From contig NC_007643.1 of NCBI RefSeq assembly GCF_000013085.1, positions 2,985,501-3,049,500 on the forward strand: a DNA stretch of 64,000 nucleotides, read 5' to 3'. Under the pieces are notes generated by a model. The model saw only the letters and a program-made list of their open reading frames with translations. It searched no databases and had not been told where the DNA came from. Shown one piece after another: positions 29,617-38,742 of this stretch. The position numbers and the translations under genes are program-made. The stretch comes from Rhodospirillum rubrum ATCC 11170 (GTDB lineage: Bacteria; Pseudomonadota; Alphaproteobacteria; Rhodospirillales; Rhodospirillaceae). Each line of letters begins with the position of its first letter. Within the stretch, counting starts at the first letter, position 1.

Positions 29617-31365
29617 CTAGCCGAGCGCGCCCCAGGCGTCCCGATGAACCACGACCCGGTTGCGTCCCGCCCGTTTGGCGCCATACATGGCTTGGTCGGC
29701 CTCCCTTGAGAGGATCTCGAAGGCCATGTCGCGCCCGCGCAACAGACTGACGCCGATCGACAGGGTGACGCCGATCGCCTCCCCCCCGGGGCCAACAATC
29801 TTGCCTTGGGCCACCACGGCGCAAAGCCGTTGGGCGACCTCCAGGGCCTCCGATCCGCTGGCCTCGACGATCACGGCGGTGAATTCCTCGCCGCCGGTGC
29901 GGCCGAAAATATCGGCGCCGCGCAGGGTCTGGCCGATCAGCCCGGCGACGTTTTGCAACACCTCATCGCCGACGCCGTGCCCCCAGGTGTCATTGACCGC
30001 TTTGAAATAGTCGATATCGATCATCAAAACAGCCAAAGGCCGCCCAAAGCGGATTGATCGCGCCAATTCCCCCTCGGCCAACTCGAAAAAGGAGCGGCGG
30101 TTTAACACGCCCGTCAGATAATCGACCCTGGCTTCCCGCTCGGCCCGGGCCTTCAGATCGCGTTCCGCAAGATAGCTTTCCTTGACAAGCCGGATCTTGC
30201 GCTGGGCGTCCTCGCGGACTTGCCGGCCCCGCCCATGGGCCAGCCAGGCGAACAGAATCCCCATGACGAACCCGTCGATCACCAAGGCCTGAACCGCGCT
30301 CAACCCCAACCATTTCAACTCGCCGCCAACCCGTGGCGTCATCCAGAAGATCAGATTGATCAGGGCGATCCCGATGAAGAAAATCCTCAAGGTCCTCCGC
30401 GTCGGATCGAGATCGACCTTCAAAGAAAAGGCGACAAACACGAAATAGAACAGCGCTCCCTTGATCAGAAGCGCATTGCTGATCACGGCCAGGGCATCAT
30501 AGCCGGCGATCAGCGCTATGATTTGCAGCGGAAAGGCCCAGCGGGCCAAATCAAGCCCCTTTGCCAGCACAGGGTGGGGTTGATAAGGCTTAAAAAGCTC
30601 TCGGCAGAATAAAATCAATGTAAAAGATATTGACATATATAGAAAATAGAAAGCACGATCAACTATTCCAGGGAAAATCATAACCCAAAACGGAGAAAAA
30701 TAGCCGACCGCCGATATTCCAAACAGCGTAAACGCCAATTGATGAATGCAAAAAAGAGCAAAAATTCTATATCTATCAAAACTATATTCGTTGACCCCCC
30801 AAAATATCATAAGAATCATCGATGTGACGAAAAACACCATCACCATGTCGCGCCGCGAATCCGTATCCGCCGCAACGTCGGGAGAAACCGCCTGAACATC
30901 GATTTGCATTTGGGTATTCGTTTTTATCCGCAGATAGAATTCCTCTTGCGGATGCGTCACATCGACGACGAAGCCCAATGCGACGCTCTTGCGATCACGC
31001 TCGGAAAAGGGATAGCGGTTTCCGCTCACCCGCGTCGCCCATCCATCGGGAGACGCGCGATCCCGGTAGAACAAGCGGACCTCGTTGAGAAAACTTGGGC
31101 GGATGAACAGCACCGTCTTCTCGGGCGCGGCGGAGGCGCGGACAAGCAGGCGCACCCAATAAACCGATTGGGTATAGCCTTTCGAGAAGTTCGGCCCGAA
31201 GGGGGTGAAGTCGCCCCGGGCGACCTCGTCGATCGTCAGAACACCGGCCGGGTCTTCGAGGAAAGCCCGGGCGAGGATGTGATCTGCCCCCCTCTCCTCG
31301 GCGAAAGCGGGCGTGGCGCAGGCCACCACGAGGACCAAAAGCAGTAGGCGCGTCAAGGCGAGCAT
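29617..31365 (-). CDS. 7TMR-DISM sensor with GGDEF domain (paralogue 2)
   Basis: A 582-residue homologue of its downstream neighbour with the same layout: signal peptide (MLALTRLLLLVLVVACATPA), periplasmic 7TMR-DISMED2-type domain, seven membrane segments and a GGDEF domain (GVLNRRSF; GGEEF; RGAD I-site). I take the ATG at 31365, which begins the signal peptide directly; a TTG at 31467 would place 34 non-hydrophobic residues before it. Periplasmic ligand unknown; the family often binds carbohydrates. As in the paralogue, the membrane part is AT-rich (about 30590-30800). Confidence 0.87.
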   Translation of the reverse strand: MLALTRLLLLVLVVACATPAFAEERGADHILARAFLEDPAGVLTIDEVARGDFTPFGPNFSKGYTQSVYWVRLLVRASAAPEKTVLFIRPSFLNEVRLFYRDRASPDGWATRVSGNRYPFSERDRKSVALGFVVDVTHPQEEFYLRIKTNTQMQIDVQAVSPDVAADTDSRRDMVMVFFVTSMILMIFWGVNEYSFDRYRIFALFCIHQLAFTLFGISAVGYFSPFWVMIFPGIVDRAFYFLYMSISFTLILFCRELFKPYQPHPVLAKGLDLARWAFPLQIIALIAGYDALAVISNALLIKGALFYFVFVAFSLKVDLDPTRRTLRIFFIGIALINLIFWMTPRVGGELKWLGLSAVQALVIDGFVMGILFAWLAHGRGRQVREDAQRKIRLVKESYLAERDLKARAEREARVDYLTGVLNRRSFFELAEGELARSIRFGRPLAVLMIDIDYFKAVNDTWGHGVGDEVLQNVAGLIGQTLRGADIFGRTGGEEFTAVIVEASGSEALEVAQRLCAVVAQGKIVGPGGEAIGVTLSIGVSLLRGRDMAFEILSREADQAMYGAKRAGRNRVVVHRDAWGALG

Positions 31366-31562
31366 CGCGACCCGGCTTAGAAGGGACGGTGGGATAAGGG
31401 TGCGCGCCGGCCTGTGGCCGCGCCAAACCGGGACGATCGGTCCATGGGATCCGCCTCGCAAAGACAAAAACGGGGGAGTACACCAAGATCACGGGCTTAC
31501 ACGGCGCCTAGTAAGACCAGACCCCGTCAAACGCGCCAGAGGGGTGCCATCCCCAGCGCTTA

Positions 31563-31582
31563 ACCGGAAATACCGTTCCGGT
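31563..31582. repeat. Perfect 7-bp inverted repeat between thrE-like and GGDEF genes
   Basis: ACCGGAA and TTCCGGT flank a six-base loop (ATACCG). It lies downstream of the thrE-like pair and about 200 bp upstream of the GGDEF gene, both on the minus strand. It has no T-run, so a binding site or leader hairpin is as likely as a terminator. Confidence 0.5.
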
Positions 31583-31641
31583 CGTGGGGAGACTACCCCT
31601 TTCTTTCAAAGCGCGTAAGCCGCCATCAGCGGAACGTTCGC

Positions 31642-32106
31642 TTAGACGTCAAGGCCGCGGCGACGGAAGATCTGCATGGGAAAAGCCACGCCGACACCGA
31701 TGGCGGCGAAGGTGAAGATCACCCGCAGCACATACTGCATCGTCTGGGCCATCGCCTCGGCATCGGTCTGATGATCGGTCAAGGCGAACAGGCCAAGGAT
31801 CGCCTTGGCGGCGATGCTGCCCGGAATCATCGGAATGCAACCGGCCGCCGCCAGGGCGCTGCGCGCCAGACCGCTGCGCACATGGGCGAGTTGAACGCCA
31901 AGGCCGACGGCCACCGCCGCCAGGAACGATCCGGCCTCCAGGCTGAGCCCCTGCTCCATGGCCAAGGTGCGCACGCATAAGGCCAAGCCGCCGGCCAACG
32001 CGCACCAGGGCAGCGCCTTGAGCCGGATATTGAACAAAACGCCGAAACCGGCCGCCGCCAACCCGCCGAACACGGTTTGATGGGCCAGATAAAGCACATC
32101 GATCAT
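31642..32106 (-). CDS. ThrE/YjjB-type exporter subunit (DUF3815)
   Basis: 154 residues with four to five hydrophobic helices and the Gly/Ala-rich GCIPMIPGSIAAKAILGLFA segment characteristic of the small (YjjB/ThrE_2) half of the threonine/serine exporter family. In split systems it works with the larger YjjP-type subunit, encoded just upstream. The ATG at 32106 overlaps the stop of that gene (ATGA), so the two are translationally coupled. Relatives export threonine, serine or succinate; the substrate here is unknown. Confidence 0.85.
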   Translation of the reverse strand: MIDVLYLAHQTVFGGLAAAGFGVLFNIRLKALPWCALAGGLALCVRTLAMEQGLSLEAGSFLAAVAVGLGVQLAHVRSGLARSALAAAGCIPMIPGSIAAKAILGLFALTDHQTDAEAMAQTMQYVLRVIFTFAAIGVGVAFPMQIFRRRGLDV

Positions 32107-32948
32107 GACCAGACCACTCCGATACCCAGCAGGGCGGCCGCGCCCCAGATGCCCATGGCGATGAAGACCAGGGCGGTGATGACGATCACTAGACGGGCCG
32201 CTCCCAGGGTCGGACGGCCTTCAAGGATGTCGCTCTGGGCGTTGAGCGCCGGAACCCCCGGCACCAGCAGCAGGGTCGAGGCCATCAGCGCCGTATCAAC
32301 GGTGCCGCTGCCGATCAACCGCGCCCCCAGACCGCCCAGCAGGGCGGCAAGGAAGGCGACGCAGGAGATAAGGATGAACAGGTTGACTCCCCGGTGATGG
32401 AGGGCACCGCGCAGCAATTGACCCACGGCCGCCGCCACCAGGATCGGGCCGCAGGCCAGCCAGTCGGCGCCAAGCAGGCGACCGAAGGCGGCGCAAGCCA
32501 CGCCGACGGCCAGGGAAACCAGCCAGCGCGGATGGCGGCCAATCGCCCCGACCAGGCCGTCGACCTCGCGCCGCACCGACTCCGGGGTGCCGCCCTCGAT
32601 GGTCACCCGCTTGACCAGCAGGCGCAGCGCGTGCTCCAGGCGATGGTTGACGCCATGGGGGCCGACCGTGACCATGCGGGTAATCGAATTCACCCCATGA
32701 CGAACGGTCATTTCCAGCGAGGCATAGCCGGCGCGGGTTTCCGTATCCTCCGCCCCCAGCGCCCGGGCCAGGGCGGTGACATTGACATCGACGATCGCCG
32801 TGCGCGCGCCGCATTCCATCAACAGCCCGCCGACGCGAAGCGCGATCAGACCGATGCTTTCAAGGCTGCGGTGGGCAAGAACGGTGGGGTCCCGCGGGGA
32901 CCCGGCGGCAGGGGGATGGGGGGACGCCATGGGGAAGGAGCTTGCCAT
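32103..32948 (-). CDS. ThrE/YjjP-type exporter subunit (DUF1212)
   Basis: Large half of the split ThrE family exporter. A cytoplasmic N-terminal part (IGLIALRVGGLLMECGARTA, then VRHGVNSITRMVTVGPHGVN) contains the family sequence, followed by about five membrane helices including STLLLVPGVPALNAQSDILE. I place the start at 32948, giving 281 residues, but 32930 is almost as good and neither has a clear ribosome site. A C/T homopolymer-rich stretch (about 32950-32970) just upstream makes the 5' end hard to read. Divergent from efeU. Confidence 0.82.
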   Translation of the reverse strand: MASSFPMASPHPPAAGSPRDPTVLAHRSLESIGLIALRVGGLLMECGARTAIVDVNVTALARALGAEDTETRAGYASLEMTVRHGVNSITRMVTVGPHGVNHRLEHALRLLVKRVTIEGGTPESVRREVDGLVGAIGRHPRWLVSLAVGVACAAFGRLLGADWLACGPILVAAAVGQLLRGALHHRGVNLFILISCVAFLAALLGGLGARLIGSGTVDTALMASTLLLVPGVPALNAQSDILEGRPTLGAARLVIVITALVFIAMGIWGAAALLGIGVVWS

Positions 32949-33065
32949 CAAAAAAAAGGGGGGGGAACCCGGCCCGCGGGTCGCGGCCAAGCTAGATCAT
33001 ACCGCACCAAATGAGAATTGTTTAACACGGCCCGAGCGGGAACGGGAAAACACCGGGTTACCGGA

Positions 33066-33102
33066 TTGACAGGCGTCAATTTCATATTGATAATTAATCT
33101 CA
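33066..33102 (+). promoter_or_regulatory. efeUOB promoter with overlapping Fur-like box
   Basis: TTGACA (33066-33071), a 17-base spacer and GATAAT (33089-33094) form a near-consensus sigma-70 promoter. TGATAAT-T-AATCTCA (33088-33102) is a 7-1-7 inverted repeat matching five of seven positions per arm, like a Fur box, and covers the -10. This predicts iron repression of the operon. Confidence 0.6.
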
Positions 33103-33123
33103 TTCATAACAATCCGGGGACCC

Positions 33124-33999
33124 GTGGTGCTGGCGCCTTTTCTTATCATGTTGCGCGAGGGCATCGAAGCGGCCCTGCTGACGAGCATCATCGCCGGCTA
33201 TCTCAAGCAGACCGGACGGGGGGCGTGGTTACCGGCGGTCTGGGTCGGCGTCTTGCTCGCCGTCGCCCTGTCGCTGTTCGCCGGAACCCTCTTGCAGATG
33301 ATGGCGGCCGAATTTCCCCAGAAGGCCCAGGAGCTGTTCGAAGCGATCGTCGGCCTTGTCGCCGTGACCGTTCTGGTCTCGATGGTCTTCTGGATGCGCA
33401 AGGCCGCGCGCTCGATCCAGACCGACCTGCGGGGCGCGATCGACGCCGCCTTGAAGGAGCCGGCGGGCGAACCCGGGACAACCGCGCCGGTAAGCGCCGC
33501 GTGGCCGTTGATCGGCATGACCTTTTTCGCCGTCGGTCGCGAAGGCCTGGAATCGGTGTTTTTCCTGTTGGCGATTTTTCAGCAGAGCCCCGGCCCGCTG
33601 GCACCGATCGGGGCGCTGCTTGGGCTGGTGGTCGCCGTGGGGCTTGGCGTGGCCCTTTATCGGGGCGGCATTCGCCTTGATCTGCGCCGCTTCTTCCGCT
33701 GGACGGGCGTGTTCATCCTGATCGTCGCCGCCGGCCTCGCCTCGGCCAGCCTGCGCAGCCTGCACGAAGCCGGTTTATGGAACCACCTCCAGGCGCGGGC
33801 TTACGATCTATCCGACACGCTACCGGTCTCGAGCGTGCTTGGCACCGTGCTTTCGGGCGTCTTCAATTACCAGGACGCCCCGGCGATCGGCGAAGCGATC
33901 GTCTATGGCCTCTTTCTCCTGACCACGCTGATCGTGTTCCTCAAGCCCCCTCGGCCGGCGCCCCTGCGCCGCGCCGCGCCCGACTCGTTGAAAGGATGA
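33124..33999 (+). CDS. efeU: Iron permease EfeU (FTR1 family)
   Basis: A 291-residue inner-membrane iron transporter with about seven helices and both FTR1 iron-binding motifs: REGIEA in helix 1 and REGLES in helix 4. It forms the permease of the EfeUOB system, which takes up iron with the help of periplasmic EfeO and EfeB. The start is one of two adjacent GTGs (33124/33127). The stop is 2 bases upstream of the efeO start. A Fur-like box lies in the promoter. Confidence 0.93.
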   Translation: MVLAPFLIMLREGIEAALLTSIIAGYLKQTGRGAWLPAVWVGVLLAVALSLFAGTLLQMMAAEFPQKAQELFEAIVGLVAVTVLVSMVFWMRKAARSIQTDLRGAIDAALKEPAGEPGTTAPVSAAWPLIGMTFFAVGREGLESVFFLLAIFQQSPGPLAPIGALLGLVVAVGLGVALYRGGIRLDLRRFFRWTGVFILIVAAGLASASLRSLHEAGLWNHLQARAYDLSDTLPVSSVLGTVLSGVFNYQDAPAIGEAIVYGLFLLTTLIVFLKPPRPAPLRRAAPDSLKG

Positions 34000-34001
34000 C
34001 G

Positions 34002-35189
34002 ATGTCCTCGCCCCAACAGCACGGCGACGGCGGGCCGCCGCCCCGGCTGATGATCTATGCCGTCATCGCCGCCGGAGCGCTCGCCGTGGCCGGTGGCGTC
34101 GCCTTCTATTACGCCTCGCAGACCGCCAAGCGGCCGACCGAGGCGGGAGCGATCGCCGTCAGCGTCGGTGACAAGGCCTGCACGCCGATGGATATAACGG
34201 TCCCGGCGGGGCGCTCGGTCTTCATGATCACCAACGCGTCGAACCGGCCGATCGAATGGGAGATCCTTGACGGCGTCATGGTGGTCGAGGAACGCGAGAA
34301 CATCGCCCCCGGCTTCAAGTCGCAGCTCGCCGCCCGCCTCAAACCGGGCGTCTACGACATAACCTGCGGTTTGTTGTCCAACCCGCGCGGCACCCTGACG
34401 GTGACCGCCTCGGCCCATTCCGAGGCCGAGAAGGCGAAGCCGCCGCTCAAGGCTTTCATCGGTCCGCTTTCCGAATACAAGGTTTACCTCAGCCTTCAAT
34501 CGGCCGCCCTGGTCACCCGGACCGAAGCCCTGGCCGCGGCCATCGGCGCGGGCGACCTGGATACGGCCAAAGGCGCCTATGCCGAGGCGCGGCTGGCCTA
34601 TCGGCATATCGAAACGGTAAGCGGCCGCATCGCCGATCTGGAAAACGCCATCGATCCGCTGGCCGCCTATTTGGCCGGCCAGGAAAACGATCCGGGCTTT
34701 ATCGGCTTCCACCGCATCGAACAGGGCCTATGGACCGCCCGCTCCACCGAGGGGTTGAAGCCGGTCGCCGACGCCCTCGCCACCGCCGTCCTGGCCCTCA
34801 AAGACCGGCTTCGCGGCCTCAAGCTCGAACCGAGCGACCTTGCCGACGGAGCGGTCCGCGAGGCGCGACGGCTGGCCGAAGGGCCCGTGCCCTCTGGCGA
34901 CAGCCTTTATGCCGGCGATGATCTGGTCGAATTCGCCGCCGCCGTCGACGGCCTGGAAAAGCCGGTTTCCCTGTTGATGCCCCTGGTCGGGGAAGCCTCG
35001 CCCGAGACGGCCGAAGCGATCACCCGGGCCTTCGCCGACACCCGGGCGGCGATCGCCCGCCTCGCCGGTCCCAGCGCGCCCCCCTCTTATCCTTCCGTCG
35101 CGGCCGGGGAGCGCAAGGCGTTGGCCGCCTCCTTCACCGCCCTTGCCGAAGCGATCGCCAAGGTCAATCCGACCCTTGGCCTGGAGTAA
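34002..35189 (+). CDS. efeO: EfeO: cupredoxin plus M75 imelysin-like iron-binding protein
   Basis: 395 residues. An N-terminal membrane anchor or signal segment (MIYAVIAAGALAVAGGVAFY) exports it. Residues ~45-130 form a cupredoxin-like domain (DKACTPMDITVPAGRSVFMI; a Cys in GVYDITCGLL), and the C-terminal half is the M75 domain with the GFHRIEQGLW motif (HxxE). EfeO delivers iron to EfeU. The ATG at 34002 has AAAGGA upstream; the ATG at 33996 is too close to that site. Confidence 0.92.
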   Translation: MSSPQQHGDGGPPPRLMIYAVIAAGALAVAGGVAFYYASQTAKRPTEAGAIAVSVGDKACTPMDITVPAGRSVFMITNASNRPIEWEILDGVMVVEERENIAPGFKSQLAARLKPGVYDITCGLLSNPRGTLTVTASAHSEAEKAKPPLKAFIGPLSEYKVYLSLQSAALVTRTEALAAAIGAGDLDTAKGAYAEARLAYRHIETVSGRIADLENAIDPLAAYLAGQENDPGFIGFHRIEQGLWTARSTEGLKPVADALATAVLALKDRLRGLKLEPSDLADGAVREARRLAEGPVPSGDSLYAGDDLVEFAAAVDGLEKPVSLLMPLVGEASPETAEAITRAFADTRAAIARLAGPSAPPSYPSVAAGERKALAASFTALAEAIAKVNPTLGLE

Positions 35190-35193
35190 GACG

Positions 35194-36537
35194 ATGTCTA
35201 AGCCTGTCGATCCCGGTCTGTTCCCCGCCCCGGCCCTCCCCCTCGGCCGTCGCCATCTCCTCACCGGTTTTGGCCTCACCGCGCTCGGCGGATCGCTCGC
35301 CGGCCTCGCCGCCAGCGCCCGGGCCGACGATCGGCAGACCCAAAGCGCCCCTCACGCCACCGACGCGCCGGTCGACGGCGTCGCCTCGCCCAACGACACC
35401 GTGGCCTATCTCGGTGTCCATCAGGCCGGCATCGTCACTCCGCGACCGGCCAATGGCATGGTGGCGAGCTTCGCCGTGCTCGCCGATACCCCCGACGCCC
35501 TGGAAACCCTGTTCAAAACGCTGACGGCGCGCATCGCCTTCCTCACCGTCGGCGGCGCGGTGCCCCAACTTGATCCCAAGCTGCCCCCCGCCGACTCGGG
35601 ATTGCTGGGACCGGTCATCCGGCCCGACGCCCTGACGATCACCCTCTCGGTGGGCGCCTCGCTGTTTGACGAGCGGCCGTGGCTCGCCCCGCATAAACCC
35701 AGGCATCTGTCGCGGATGACGCGTTTTCCCAATGACGCGCTCGACGCCGACCTCTGCCACGGCGATCTTTCCATCCAGATCTGCGCCAATACCCAGGACA
35801 CGACGATCCATGCCCTGCGCGACCTGATCAAGGCGACCTCGCGCCAGTTAGTACTGCGCTGGAAGCAGGAGGGCACCGTGCCGGTGATCGCCCCCCGGCC
35901 GGACGACCGGCCCGAAAGCGCGCGCAACTTCCTGGGCTTCCGCGACGGTTCGGCCAATCCCGATTCCTCGGACGCGCCGACGATGGACCGTGTCGTCTGG
36001 GTGGGGCGGCAAGACGGCGAGCCGGCCTGGGCCGTGGGCGGCAGTTATCAGGCGGTCCGCCTCATCCGCAATTTCGTCGAACGCTGGGACCGTACGCCCT
36101 TTGGCGAACAAGAACGCATCTTCGGCCGGACCAAGATCACCGGCGCGCCGCTCGACAAGCCCGACGGCCACGAGACCGACGGTCCCGATTACGCCGCCGA
36201 TCGGGATGGCCGAAAGACGCCCCTTGACTCTCACATCCGCCTTGCCAATGCCCGCGATGCCGCGGCCCAGGAAAACCTTATTTTGCGGCGGCCGTTCAAC
36301 TACTCAAACGGCGTGACCAAGTCCGGACAGCTCGACCAGGGGCTTTTGTTCATCGCCTATCAGGCCAATCTCGATCGTGGATTTATCGCGGTCCAGAACA
36401 AGCTCAACAACGAACCGCTTGAAGAATACATCAAGCCGATCGGTGGCGGGTATTTCTACACCCTTCCCGGCATCATTGAGGCTTCCGACTATGTCGGCAG
36501 CACGCTTGTCGCCGCCGCGCGCGGCGTTTCGCCGTAA
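35194..36537 (+). CDS. efeB: EfeB: Dyp-type haem peroxidase
   Basis: A 447-residue periplasmic peroxidase of the EfeUOB system. The twin-arginine signal LGRRHLLTGFGLTALGGSL is at residues ~17-35. The Dyp motif GFRDGSANPD carries the distal Asp. It is thought to oxidise ferrous iron or to act on haem. The start follows the efeO stop by four bases. Confidence 0.93.
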   Translation: MSKPVDPGLFPAPALPLGRRHLLTGFGLTALGGSLAGLAASARADDRQTQSAPHATDAPVDGVASPNDTVAYLGVHQAGIVTPRPANGMVASFAVLADTPDALETLFKTLTARIAFLTVGGAVPQLDPKLPPADSGLLGPVIRPDALTITLSVGASLFDERPWLAPHKPRHLSRMTRFPNDALDADLCHGDLSIQICANTQDTTIHALRDLIKATSRQLVLRWKQEGTVPVIAPRPDDRPESARNFLGFRDGSANPDSSDAPTMDRVVWVGRQDGEPAWAVGGSYQAVRLIRNFVERWDRTPFGEQERIFGRTKITGAPLDKPDGHETDGPDYAADRDGRKTPLDSHIRLANARDAAAQENLILRRPFNYSNGVTKSGQLDQGLLFIAYQANLDRGFIAVQNKLNNEPLEEYIKPIGGGYFYTLPGIIEASDYVGSTLVAAARGVSP

Positions 36538-36671
36538 AGAGCGGTCACCGAGCGATCTGCAACGGATCGCCACAACTATTTTCTTCGATATCAAAAGCTT
36601 GAGAGCGGCGCGCTGGAAGCAGATCTCCCGCACGCCGCCCTCAAGCCTTCCCCGACAAGGAGACCGATAGA

Positions 36672-37490
36672 ATGCGTTTTCCCAGGCTTTTCGGCGCCAC
36701 GGCGCTGGCCCTCGTTCTTGCCAACGGCGCTTTCGCCCAGCAGGCCAGCCTCGACCTCGTCGAACCGATCACGGAATACAAGCTGTATGTGTCCGAGCAA
36801 CTGGCCAAGCTGGTCAAGGACACCACCGCCTTCACCGCCGCCGTCAAGGCTGGCGAGATCGAGAAGGCCAAGGCGCTGTTCGCCCCGACCCGCCTGTCCT
36901 ACGAGGCGATCGAGCCGATCGCCGAATTATTCTCCGATCTCGACGTCGCCATCGATTCCCGCGCCGATGATTACGAAAATGGCGAGGCCAATCCCGATTT
37001 CCCGGGCTTCCACCGCATCGAATACGGCCTTTGGGAAAAGAATTCGACCGAGGGTCTGGCCCCGGTCGCCGACAAGCTGCTCGCCGACGTCAAAGAGCTT
37101 GAAAGCCGCATCGCCTCGCTGACCTTCCCGCCCGAAAAGGTGGTGGGTGGCGCCGCCGTGCTGATGGAGGAGGTGGCCGCCACCAAGATCTCGGGCGAGG
37201 AGGACCGCTATAGCCACACCGACCTGTGGGACTTCCGGGGCAATTTCGACGGCGCGCGCAAGATCGTCGATCTGGTGCGCCCGCTGATCGTCGAGAAGGA
37301 GGCCGCCTTCCTCAAGACCGTCGACGCCAATTTCACCCAGGTCGACACCATCTTGAACAAATACAAGAAAGGCGAGGGCTATGTGACCTATGACAAGCTG
37401 ACCGAGGCCGACCGCAAGGTTTTGGCCACGGCGGTCAACACCCTGGCCGAAGACCTCTCCACCTTGCGCGGCAAGCTCGGCCTCGATTAA
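36672..37490 (+). CDS. Second EfeO/EfeM-like M75 periplasmic protein
   Basis: 272 residues: signal peptide (MRFPRLFGATALALVLANGA), then an M75 domain with GFHRIEYGLWEKNSTEGL, very like the C-terminal half of EfeO but lacking the cupredoxin domain, so it is EfeM-like. Placed 134 bp after efeB on the same strand, it is probably part of the iron-uptake unit. Two M75 proteins in one locus could hand iron between each other, or the shorter form could substitute for EfeO. Confidence 0.88.
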   Translation: MRFPRLFGATALALVLANGAFAQQASLDLVEPITEYKLYVSEQLAKLVKDTTAFTAAVKAGEIEKAKALFAPTRLSYEAIEPIAELFSDLDVAIDSRADDYENGEANPDFPGFHRIEYGLWEKNSTEGLAPVADKLLADVKELESRIASLTFPPEKVVGGAAVLMEEVAATKISGEEDRYSHTDLWDFRGNFDGARKIVDLVRPLIVEKEAAFLKTVDANFTQVDTILNKYKKGEGYVTYDKLTEADRKVLATAVNTLAEDLSTLRGKLGLD

Positions 37491-37580
37491 CCAATCTCCC
37501 CGAGCGATCCGCAGCGGAGCATGACGGCGGTTCGCTTGCCGATCCAGACCCCGGCGGTGGTCGCCCGACCGCCGCCGGGA

Positions 37581-38588
37581 TCAATCCTCGGGTCGCGCCC
37601 GCATGCGCAGGCCGACCGAGGGGCGTTCCCGGCGGATTTCCGAGCGGAAGCGCATCAATTTGGCCGGGCGGCCGCCGGTTTCGGCAAAAACCTCGCCGGT
37701 TTCCTCGACCAGCCCCTGTTGTTCGACCAGCCGGCGGAAATTTTGCTTGTGCAAGCGCGCCCCCGATAGCGCTTCAGCGGTGCGCTGCAGCTGAAGCAAG
37801 GTGAAGTGGGGGGCCATCAGTTCAAACAACACCGGACGGTATTTGATCGTCGTGCGCAGCCGGCCCAGCGCGCTGGCCAGGATGCGCCGGTGATCGCCCG
37901 CCATCGGCCGTCCGCCCAGTTCGCTGACCGCCTCGGGAACCGGAACCGGGGCGCCGCGCCAGGCTTCGGGAACCAGCCGCGCCTCGAACAGCGCCTCATA
38001 GCGTTCTAGAACCGCCTCCTCGTCCCAGGGACGCCCCTCCAGACCGAACAACAGGCCGACCCGATCCACCCGCGCCCGCCGGGCGGCGGGATCAGCGGCG
38101 CGCCGGGCCCAAGCCGCCAGACGATCGGCCAGGATCGAGCGGTCGGTGGGGCGGGCGGCCCGGCGGTCTTCCCAGGGCAGGAAGTCATACCAGCCGCGCC
38201 AGCGCGCCCCCGGCCATTCGGCCGGCCCGTCGCCGGCCTCGCGCACCAAGGCCAGATAGGCCAGCGACAACACCCGGCCGCCCCCGCCCTCGCCAGAACC
38301 CGAGGACGCGGGGAGAACGCGGTCGCGATCGCCGAAGGCGTAAAGCTGTTCGACATGGCCCAGCGTCCGCCCGGTCTGGCGTTCCACCCAGGCGCGCAGG
38401 CCGGCCTGCAAGGTGCGGTGGCTGTCGCGCAGCGGTCCCGATGGAAAGGAGTCGTCGTCCCGACCAGGACGGGCGACGACCAACACCCGGGGATCCTCGC
38501 CGGTGACGGCGACGATCGCCGCCGTCAGATCCACGCTCACCCCGCCGCTTTCGCCCCCGTCCCGGCCCCTGCCCCCGTTGTCCACCAC
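37581..38588 (-). CDS. NrtR-like regulator: NUDIX-fold plus winged helix
   Basis: 335 residues. The first ~160 resemble a NUDIX-homology domain (AIVAVTGEDPRVLVVARPGR and a Leu/Ala-rich region) without the full catalytic NUDIX box GX5EX7REUXEEXGU, as expected for a ligand-sensing regulator. The C-terminal part (LLQLQRTAEALSGARLHKQN, then FRRLVEQQGLVEETGE) is the NrtR-type winged helix. Relatives control NAD metabolism genes and respond to NAD-related metabolites. AGGAGG lies just upstream of the GTG start. No NAD gene is adjacent. Confidence 0.8.
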   Translation of the reverse strand: MVDNGGRGRDGGESGGVSVDLTAAIVAVTGEDPRVLVVARPGRDDDSFPSGPLRDSHRTLQAGLRAWVERQTGRTLGHVEQLYAFGDRDRVLPASSGSGEGGGGRVLSLAYLALVREAGDGPAEWPGARWRGWYDFLPWEDRRAARPTDRSILADRLAAWARRAADPAARRARVDRVGLLFGLEGRPWDEEAVLERYEALFEARLVPEAWRGAPVPVPEAVSELGGRPMAGDHRRILASALGRLRTTIKYRPVLFELMAPHFTLLQLQRTAEALSGARLHKQNFRRLVEQQGLVEETGEVFAETGGRPAKLMRFRSEIRRERPSVGLRMRARPED

Positions 38589-38742
38589 ACCTCCTCCTTC
38601 GCCGATCGCGCCGCGCCACCGTCTTTACACCGGATCAAACGACTTAAAAGTGCCCCTGCCGGGCAGTTTCATCTAATATAGGGCTCCCCGGTAAGACAAT
38701 ACGATCAAAGCCCCCGCCCCCGCGCTTTCCAGGGACCGAAGA

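Noticed and set aside
31480-31640. Riboswitch upstream of the GGDEF paralogue
   Set aside because: A 7-bp hairpin is present, but the surrounding sequence matches no riboswitch core that I recognise.
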